From an uncultured Bacilli bacterium (lineage in GTDB: Bacteria; Bacillota_I; Bacilli_A; RF39; UBA660), in assembly GCA_947623755.1 (NCBI GenBank), contig CANQHB010000021.1:1-12098 (forward strand): a DNA stretch of 12,098 nt. Direction: 5' to 3'. The first letter of the stretch is position 1. The number at the start of each line of letters is the position of its first letter. This document shows positions 5,873 through 11,195 of the stretch, in pieces. A program made the position numbers and the translations under genes. The notes beneath the pieces were generated by a model that saw only the letters and a list, made by a program, of their open reading frames with translations, was not told the origin of the DNA and ran no database searches.

Positions 5873-8815
5873 ATGTATTTAAAAAATATTAGGAGTTATG
5901 GTTTTAAGTCGTTTGCGGATAAAATAGATTTAGAAATTAAAAAAGGAATTACAGCGATTGTGGGACCTAATGGCTCGGGGAAAAGTAATATTGTGGACGC
6001 AGTAAGATGGGTTTTAGGAGAACAATCAATTAAATCACTTAGAGCAACCGAGGCAATGAGTGACGTTATTTTTAGTGGGTCAAAATCCCGACCAGCTCAA
6101 AATAGAGCTTATGTTTCCTTAGTTTTTGATAATTCTGACCATTATTTAAATAGTGAATTTAGTGAAATTGAAATAAAAAGAGTTATTTATAATACCGGAG
6201 AAAATGAATATTACTTAAATAATACGAAAGTAAGACTAAAAGATATTACCGATTTATTTTTAGATACCGGGGCCGGGAATGATTCGTTTAATATTATTTC
6301 GCAGGGAAGTGTTCAAGATATTATTAGTAGTAAACCGGAAGCAAGAAGAACGATATTTGAGGACGCCGCCGGGGTATTAAAATATAAAAAGAGGAAAGAA
6401 ATTAGTTTAAAAAAGCTAGAGAAGACCAAAGAAAATTTAGCTCGGATTAAATTAGTAATTGAAGAGTTAGAAAAGTCGGTGAATCCTTTAAAGAAACAAA
6501 AAGAAGTCGCCGAAAAATATTTAAGTTTGAGTGAAGAGTTAAAAAATACCGAAATAGCTTTAATTGCTAAAGATATTACCAATATTAATATTAATTATAA
6601 AAAGTTAAAAACCGAAGTGGACGCGATTCAAAATGAACTTACTACAATGAGTACAACAAATTCGGAGGATAATTCAAAGTTAGAGAAATTAAAATTAGAA
6701 GATTTAAAATTAGATGAAGAAATTACCAAGAAAAATAATGAATTTATAAGACTTACCGAAAACTTAGCTAGTTTGGAAGCCGAAAAATTAGTGACAATGG
6801 AAAGAAAGAAATATGAAACTAGCCAGGGAAATTTAGAAGAAATATTAATTAAATTAAAAGAAGAACAACTAGAAATTAAAAAAGAAATGACCACGGAGAA
6901 AGCAAAATTAGATGATTTAATTTTAGATATTAAAGAAAAGGCTATTTTAAAAGATAAAATTGATAATGAGATAATTACGTTAAAAGTAAAAAGAAGTAAG
7001 ATAGTGGGAAATATTAATGACCAAGAAAAGAATATTTTAATATTAGAAAATAAAAAAGAAATATTAGAAAATAATATTAATAATAATTCGAAGTTACCAT
7101 ATGGGGTAAAAAGTATCATTAATAATATGCGCCTTAAAGGGGTTCATAATACTATTGGAAATTTAATAGAATTTGAAAATGGCTATACAACCGCAATTAC
7201 AACCGCTTTAGGGGCTAGTTCTAATTTTATTATTGTAGATGATGAAGAAGCGAGTAAAGAGTGTATTAATTATTTAAAAGAAAATAGATTAGGGAGAGCG
7301 ACTTTTTTTCCGCTTAATATTATTAAAGAAAAAAGTGTCTTAAGTGATGATTTAGCCAAAATTAAAAATCATCCAGGTTTTATTAATATTGCTAGTAATT
7401 TAATTAATTATGATAAAAGCTATGATAATATTATGAAAAATCAATTGGGTAATGTTATTGTAGTAAATGATATTGATACCTTAAATGAAATAGGAAAGTT
7501 GTTAAATTATCGGTATAGAATAGTATCATTAGATGGTGAAATTTTATATTCGGGAGGTTCTATTACAGGAGGTAAAGATAAATATAATAATAGTGCTTTT
7601 AATGATAAGTTAGAATTAAGTGAAGTGGAAGAAAAATTAGAAGTAGCAAAAGTAGAATTAGAGAATTTAAAAAAAGAATATAAAGAATTTGAGAAGAACT
7701 TTAATGAGATGGAAGCTAAAGAAAGTGAAGTTTCAAAGAATCTTATTAATTTAAATGAAATTTTAAATACTAGAACAAATAAAGTAAGAGGCTTAGAAGA
7801 AGCATTAAATAAAAAAGAATTAGAGATTAAAGGAAATCAAGAAATAGGGGATAATAAATTAGATAAGAAATTAGTTAGTATTTTAGAAGAAGCAAGTAAT
7901 GTTGCTAGTACCAAAGATATTATTTATAATGAGCTAGAAAAGTTAAAGAAGCAAAAATCAGATTTAGCTTTAGATATTAAAGAAATTGAAAATAAATATA
8001 GAAAAGTTAATCAAGATTATAATAGAGTACAGTATGAACTTAAAGAAAAAGAAATTGAATTAGGTAAATATGACGTTAAGTTAGATAATTTATTATTGGA
8101 ATTATCAGATACTTATGGTATAACTTATGAATATGCTTGTAAAAATTATGAATTAGATATTTTAGAAGAAGAAGCAAGAACAAAAGTGGACGCCATAAAA
8201 AAAGAAATTGCCAAATTAGGCGAAGTTAATACCGGGGCTATTTTAGAATATGAAAGAGTAGCTACAAGATATGATTTTTTAGTTAAACAAAGTAATGATT
8301 TAGAAGATTCATCAAAAGAGCTTAATGGTATTATAGATGAGATGGATAAGATAATGATTACAAAGTTTAAAGAAACATTTGAAGCGATTGCTAAAGAATT
8401 TAATATTGTATTTAAAAAGTTATTTAAAGGAGGAAGAGGTTCGCTTAAACTTACAGACCCAACAGATTTACTTAATACCGGAATTGAAATAGAAGCTGAA
8501 CCACCAGGAAAGAAACTTAATTCAATTGCTTTATTATCGGGAGGCGAAAAGACCTTAACAGCGATTGCAGTTCTTTTTGCCATATTAAATGTTAAGCCTA
8601 GTCCTTTTTGTATATTAGATGAAGTAGAGGCCGCTTTAGATGAAGCAAATGTAGATACGTTTGGAAAATACTTGCAAGAAAAGAAAGAAGCCAGTCAATT
8701 TATTTTAATTACTCATAAAAAAAGAACCATGGAATATGCGGATATATTATATGGTATTACCATGCAAGAGTCAGGAGTAAGTAAAATAGTAAGTGTTAAT
8801 TTAGAAAATGTTTAA
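5873..8815 (+). CDS. smc: Chromosome segregation ATPase SMC (short-armed)
   Basis: The 980-residue SMC ATPase dimerises and, with ScpA and ScpB, compacts and separates chromosomes. The N-terminal head carries Walker A GPNGSGKSN (31-39) and the Q-loop at Q144 (ISQGSVQ). A first coiled coil runs ~165-405, then the hinge ~407-570, ending in the conserved Gly-rich SGGSITGG at 560-567. A second coil runs ~580-780. The C-terminal head has LGEVNTGAI (~781), the ABC signature LSGGEKTLTA from L888 and Walker B CILDEVEAALDEAN from C913. Bacterial SMCs are typically near 1,150-1,190 residues. Heads and hinge look complete, so the missing ~200 residues come from both arms. The start ATG at 5873 lies 13 bases after rnc with GGAAG upstream. 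The operon ends here in a hairpin, with no ftsY. Confidence 0.97.
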   Translation: MYLKNIRSYGFKSFADKIDLEIKKGITAIVGPNGSGKSNIVDAVRWVLGEQSIKSLRATEAMSDVIFSGSKSRPAQNRAYVSLVFDNSDHYLNSEFSEIEIKRVIYNTGENEYYLNNTKVRLKDITDLFLDTGAGNDSFNIISQGSVQDIISSKPEARRTIFEDAAGVLKYKKRKEISLKKLEKTKENLARIKLVIEELEKSVNPLKKQKEVAEKYLSLSEELKNTEIALIAKDITNININYKKLKTEVDAIQNELTTMSTTNSEDNSKLEKLKLEDLKLDEEITKKNNEFIRLTENLASLEAEKLVTMERKKYETSQGNLEEILIKLKEEQLEIKKEMTTEKAKLDDLILDIKEKAILKDKIDNEIITLKVKRSKIVGNINDQEKNILILENKKEILENNINNNSKLPYGVKSIINNMRLKGVHNTIGNLIEFENGYTTAITTALGASSNFIIVDDEEASKECINYLKENRLGRATFFPLNIIKEKSVLSDDLAKIKNHPGFINIASNLINYDKSYDNIMKNQLGNVIVVNDIDTLNEIGKLLNYRYRIVSLDGEILYSGGSITGGKDKYNNSAFNDKLELSEVEEKLEVAKVELENLKKEYKEFEKNFNEMEAKESEVSKNLINLNEILNTRTNKVRGLEEALNKKELEIKGNQEIGDNKLDKKLVSILEEASNVASTKDIIYNELEKLKKQKSDLALDIKEIENKYRKVNQDYNRVQYELKEKEIELGKYDVKLDNLLLELSDTYGITYEYACKNYELDILEEEARTKVDAIKKEIAKLGEVNTGAILEYERVATRYDFLVKQSNDLEDSSKELNGIIDEMDKIMITKFKETFEAIAKEFNIVFKKLFKGGRGSLKLTDPTDLLNTGIEIEAEPPGKKLNSIALLSGGEKTLTAIAVLFAILNVKPSPFCILDEVEAALDEANVDTFGKYLQEKKEASQFILITHKKRTMEYADILYGITMQESGVSKIVSVNLENV

Positions 8816-8816
8816 A

Positions 8817-8844
8817 AAAATGAGCTTTAGGTAGAGCTCATTTT
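8817..8844. terminator. Bidirectional terminator between smc and def
   Basis: AAAATGAGCT (8817-8826) pairs exactly with AGCTCATTTT (8835-8844) around an eight-base loop. On the minus strand seven Ts follow the hairpin, which is ideal for ending def. On the plus strand the T run is TTTTATATTT, which is adequate for smc. It fills almost all of the gap between the two stop codons. Confidence 0.88.
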
Positions 8845-9394
8845 ATATTTCACGATATTTTTCAATGTTTTTAAAAGGATTTTTAGGGTCAATGTGGTCA
8901 ACGAATAAAATGCCGTTTAAGTGGTCTATTTCATGTTGGAAAGCAACACTTATATCTTCCCGAACTCGGATTTTAAAAGGTTTACCATCGATATCTTGGG
9001 CTTCCACCGTGATTCTTGCAAAACGAGGAACAATACCTTCGACCTCTCTATTAACGCTTAGACAACCTTCACCTTCACCAACATAGATTTCTTCTTCACT
9101 ATGGCTGATAATTTTCGGATTAATTAAAATATAATTTTTAAACTGGCCATCATCTAATTCTTCCACAATAACAAAGATACGTTTTAATATACCAGTTTGA
9201 ACATAAGCAAGACCCATGCCCGGACGTAAATTATATTTTTTTTCATATTCTTCTATTTGACTCATAGTTAAATAAGTAATCATATCTTCAATATGTTGTT
9301 TATCTTCTTCGGAAAGTGGGAAAGTTACTTCGGCACTTTTTTTGTGTAAAAGTCGGTCTTTTTCATCTAAAATTGTGATATTTGGTAATTTCAT
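8843..9394 (-). CDS. def: Peptide deformylase, type 2
   Basis: A 183-residue metalloenzyme that removes the N-formyl group from new proteins. Motif 2 is EGCLS (109-113, metal ligand C111). Motif 3 is QHEIDH, with metal ligands H154 and H158 and catalytic E155. Motif 1, usually GxGLAAxQ, reads GMGLAYVQ (59-66): the second Ala is Tyr, while the Gln that supports catalysis is kept. The long segment before motif 1 (YLTMSQIEEYEKKYNLRPG) and the total length match the Gram-positive type 2 enzymes such as B. subtilis YkrB. The ATG at 9394 is chosen because GGGGTGA lies just upstream and the protein then begins MKLPNITILD like its relatives. An upstream in-frame ATG at 9430 would add 12 unusual residues and overlap the promoter. 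Confidence 0.96.
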   Translation of the reverse strand: MKLPNITILDEKDRLLHKKSAEVTFPLSEEDKQHIEDMITYLTMSQIEEYEKKYNLRPGMGLAYVQTGILKRIFVIVEELDDGQFKNYILINPKIISHSEEEIYVGEGEGCLSVNREVEGIVPRFARITVEAQDIDGKPFKIRVREDISVAFQHEIDHLNGILFVDHIDPKNPFKNIEKYREI

Positions 9395-9420
9395 ACACTC
9401 TTCACCCCAAAAACAGTTAT

Positions 9421-9449
9421 ATTTTATCACATATTTGCTAATTTTTCAA
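9421..9449 (-). promoter_or_regulatory. Sigma-A promoter for def
   Basis: On the minus strand TTGAAA (9449-9444), a 17-base spacer and TAAAAT (9426-9421). The -35 lies two bases past the T run of the preceding gene's terminator. The predicted start near 9414 excludes the longer start codon at 9430. Confidence 0.75.
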
Positions 9450-9451
9450 AT

Positions 9452-9474
9452 AAAAAGGAAGAATATGTCTTCCT
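9452..9474 (-). terminator. Terminator of the tiny Gly/Tyr protein gene
   Basis: On the minus strand AGGAAGA and TCTTCCT pair perfectly around a five-base loop, followed by TTTTTA. The first two bases of the stem are part of the TAG stop codon of the upstream gene. Confidence 0.88.
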
Positions 9475-9682
9475 AGTTATTATTATTGTTGCCACCAAAA
9501 CTCCAACCAGCACCAATGATGATGACAAGTAAGATAAATAAAACAATCCAGATGGCAGCGCCTAAACCATAACCGCTAGTATAACCAGCATAGCCACCAT
9601 TATTATAGCCACCACAAGGTTGACAAGCATTATATCCGCCATAGCCACCACCATAGTAGCCATTATTGCCATAATAATACAT
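9473..9682 (-). CDS. Tiny Gly/Tyr-rich membrane protein, YjcZ-like
   Basis: This 69-residue protein has three parts. The N-terminal half is almost only Gly, Tyr and Asn, with GYYGGGYGGYNACQPC and GGYNNGGYAGY repeats (residues 8-36). A single hydrophobic helix follows, IWIVLFILLVIIIGAGW (about residues 42-59), and the tail is poly-Asn. The layout and the LFILLVIIIGA helix resemble the tiny transmembrane proteins of the YjcZ group in Bacillus, many of which are sporulation or spore-surface associated. That role cannot be inferred here. C20 and C23 form a CxxC. The start is the second ATG (9682), seven bases after AGGAGG (9690-9695). The first ATG at 9688 is only one base from it. It is the only gene here ending in TAG, and it is divergent from ftsW. 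Confidence 0.82.
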   Translation of the reverse strand: MYYYGNNGYYGGGYGGYNACQPCGGYNNGGYAGYTSGYGLGAAIWIVLFILLVIIIGAGWSFGGNNNNN

Positions 9683-9705
9683 ATTCATACCTCCTTTATG
9701 TATCT

Positions 9706-9711
9706 ATTATA
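9706..9711 (-). promoter_or_regulatory. -10 element for the tiny Gly/Tyr protein gene
   Basis: TATAAT on the minus strand, 24 bases upstream of the chosen ATG, with the ribosome binding site in between. No TTGACA-like -35 sits at 16-18 bases; that space is filled by the repeats at 9713-9738, so an activator or another sigma factor is possible. Confidence 0.5.
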
Positions 9712-9712
9712 G

Positions 9713-9738
9713 TTTACTCATTTAGTCATCTTTTTGAC
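9713..9738. repeat. Tandem octamer and overlapping inverted repeat in the divergent intergenic region
   Basis: TTTACTCA (9713-9720) is directly followed by TTTAGTCA (9721-9728), a tandem repeat with one mismatch. GTCA (9725-9728) and TGAC (9735-9738) form an inverted repeat six bases apart. They occupy the -35 region of the tiny Gly/Tyr gene and lie upstream of the ftsW promoter. A regulator site is possible; no regulator is identified. Confidence 0.4.
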
Positions 9739-9763
9739 ATTAAAAAAGTCTAATTTTTAAAAA

Positions 9764-9791
9764 TTGTTTAAAATATTGGGATAAGTATGAT
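9764..9791 (+). promoter_or_regulatory. Promoter for ftsW
   Basis: TTGTTT (9764-9769), a 16-base spacer and TATGAT (9786-9791). The start near 9798 leaves a leader of about 17 bases that contains the Shine-Dalgarno AGGTGA (9803-9808). Confidence 0.65.
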
Positions 9792-9814
9792 AAAATGATA
9801 ATAGGTGAAGAAGG

Positions 9815-10978
9815 ATGAAAAAATTATTTGCCAAAATGGATATATGGTTATTAGTAATGATGATTATTTATAGTATCTTTGGGCTTATTATGATTTTTTC
9901 TGCTTCTAGTGTTTCAACCGTATTAAGATATAATGTACCGCAATATCATTTTTTCTTAAGACAAGCAATATTTTTAGTAGTGGCTTTTATTGCGGGATTT
10001 TTAATATTAGGAATTTATACTTCTAGATATAAATATCCTTCCTATTTAGCAATGGCTGGAATAATTGTGGCGTTAATGGGGCTTTTTGTTTATGGTCGCA
10101 TGACTAATAATGCTCGAAGTTGGTATGATATTGGACCTTTTGCTTTACAACCAAGTGAATTTGCCAAATCCATTATTATTGTCTTTTTAGCAGCAAGTTA
10201 TAGTCAGTTAGAAAGATTAAAAGTAAAGAATGTTGGATTATTTTTACTTCCGATGGCGATATCTTTAATTGCCGTTATTTTAATTGCATTACAACCGGAT
10301 TTAGGAACGGCTTTAATTATTTGTGGGATATTATTCTTTATTTTTATTAGTTTACCATTTGTAAAGAAAAACTTTGCCAAAGTATTAAAATTAGGCTTAA
10401 TAGGGATTGTCATTGCGGGTTTAGGTTTTTTATATAGTGGAGCTTCAATTCTTAATTCTAGACAATTAAAAAGGTTTGAGTTTAAAAATCCGTGTTCAAG
10501 ATATATTGAAGATACCGGGTATCAAGTATGTAATGGTTTTATTGCGATTCATAATGGAGGCTTATTTGGAGTAGGGCTAGGTAATAGTAGTCAGAAGTAT
10601 CTTTATTTGCCGGAAAGTCATACCGATTTTATTTTCCCAATTATAGTGGAAGAATGGGGAGCAATTGTAGGGATATTAATTATTTTAGGTTATATGTTTA
10701 TGTTATATCGGGTTTTAAAAATAGCGCGGGAAGCAGAGAATTTGCGCTTAGGAATACTTGCTTATGGTGTTTTCTTATACTTGCTATTTCATATTTTAAT
10801 TAATCTTTTAGGAGTGCTTGCTTTAATACCATTAACCGGGGTTCCTTTACCATTCTTAAGTTATGGAGGCTCGTTTACGGTTAATGTTATAATTATGTTA
10901 TTTGTGGTGGAAAGAGTTTGTATTGAAAATAGAATGATTAAAGAAAAAAGAGAAAGAGATAATATGATAAATCAATAA
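9815..10978 (+). CDS. ftsW: SEDS peptidoglycan glycosyltransferase, FtsW type
   Basis: This 387-residue polytopic membrane protein of the SEDS family polymerises lipid II glycan strands with a class B penicillin-binding protein. About ten hydrophobic helices are visible. Conserved blocks include ARSWYDIGPFALQPSEFAK (~107-125), ALQPDLGTALII, GYQVCNGFIAIHNGGLFGVGLG, and LPESHTDFIFPIIVEEWG, with D271 matching the catalytic aspartate of RodA-type enzymes, then GVPLPFLSYGGS. The GLGNSSQKYLYLPESHTDF block is closer to FtsW than RodA; a RodA role cannot be excluded because both share this fold and the gene is alone. The loop before the catalytic region holds C227 and C239 (NPCSRYIEDTGYQVC), which is unusual. 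AGGTGA lies seven bases before the ATG. The gene ends in tandem TAA codons and is monocistronic. Confidence 0.93.
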   Translation: MKKLFAKMDIWLLVMMIIYSIFGLIMIFSASSVSTVLRYNVPQYHFFLRQAIFLVVAFIAGFLILGIYTSRYKYPSYLAMAGIIVALMGLFVYGRMTNNARSWYDIGPFALQPSEFAKSIIIVFLAASYSQLERLKVKNVGLFLLPMAISLIAVILIALQPDLGTALIICGILFFIFISLPFVKKNFAKVLKLGLIGIVIAGLGFLYSGASILNSRQLKRFEFKNPCSRYIEDTGYQVCNGFIAIHNGGLFGVGLGNSSQKYLYLPESHTDFIFPIIVEEWGAIVGILIILGYMFMLYRVLKIAREAENLRLGILAYGVFLYLLFHILINLLGVLALIPLTGVPLPFLSYGGSFTVNVIIMLFVVERVCIENRMIKEKRERDNMINQ

Positions 10979-10980
10979 TA

Positions 10981-11015
10981 AAAAGTAAAATGATAAGTAA
11001 ACCATTTTACTTTTT
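10981..11015 (+). terminator. Strong terminator after ftsW
   Basis: AAAAGTAAAATG (10981-10992) pairs perfectly over 12 bases with CATTTTACTTTT (11003-11014) around a ten-base loop, ending in a T run. It starts right after the second TAA. Confidence 0.9.
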
Positions 11016-11047
11016 ATATGCTTATCTATTTTTTAGTGAAAAAGAAC

Positions 11048-11076
11048 TTGAAAAAATCTCAATTATAATGTATTAT
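11048..11076 (+). promoter_or_regulatory. Candidate promoter for the surface protein gene
   Basis: TTGAAA (11048-11053), a 17-base spacer and TATTAT (11071-11076). The -10 lies inside the first near-palindromic box. Transcription would start near 11083 and give a leader of about 113 bases. A perfect TTGACA at 11120-11125 has no usable -10 at the right distance. Confidence 0.5.
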
Positions 11077-11160
11077 TAATATAGCATATAGTAATGCATA
11101 ATGTATTATAAAATAAATTTTGACATGTTTTGTCGAAGCTAATGAAAAATAATTTATTAT
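11065..11160. repeat. Three near-palindromic ATAAT-NN-ATTAT boxes
   Basis: The 12-base element occurs as ATAATGTATTAT at 11065-11076, exactly again at 11098-11109, and as ATAATTTATTAT at 11149-11160. Each has perfect half-sites ATAAT/ATTAT around two central bases. The start-to-start distances are 33 and 51 bases, close to three and five helical turns. They lie between the ftsW terminator and the surface protein gene. They may be operator sites, but the local AT richness calls for caution. Confidence 0.5.
11119..11137 (+). promoter_or_regulatory. Small hairpin in the surface-gene leader
   Basis: TTTGACA (11119-11125) pairs with TGTCGAA (11131-11137) with one wobble around loop TGTTT. It is the most stable fold visible in the predicted leader. 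It lacks a T run, so it is not a terminator. It could be an operator at DNA level or a leader RNA structure. Confidence 0.35.
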
Positions 11161-11195
11161 GTTTTACAATATTATAAGTAAAGGAAGGCTATATT

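Noticed and set aside
6313..8583. Open frames on the minus strand within smc (6313-6582, 6628-7119 and 8146-8583)
   Set aside because: They are antisense to conserved SMC coding sequence, lack good ribosome binding sites and encode Phe/Ser/Leu-rich low-complexity products typical of the complement of AT-rich Lys/Glu-rich coils.
8865..9086. 73-codon plus-strand frame opposite def
   Set aside because: It lies wholly antisense to the conserved deformylase, has no ribosome binding site and no recognisable product.
9395..9430. Longer deformylase starting at the ATG at 9430
   Set aside because: The extension overlaps the predicted -10 element and transcript start, has no ribosome binding site, and adds residues unlike family N-termini.
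10204..10413. 69-codon minus-strand frame within ftsW
   Set aside because: Antisense shadow of a conserved membrane gene; no promoter or ribosome binding site.
11120..11125. Perfect TTGACA as -35 of a promoter for the surface protein gene
   Set aside because: At 16-18 bases downstream there is only an A-rich stretch, without a TATAAT-like element; it is better explained as part of the small hairpin at 11119-11137.
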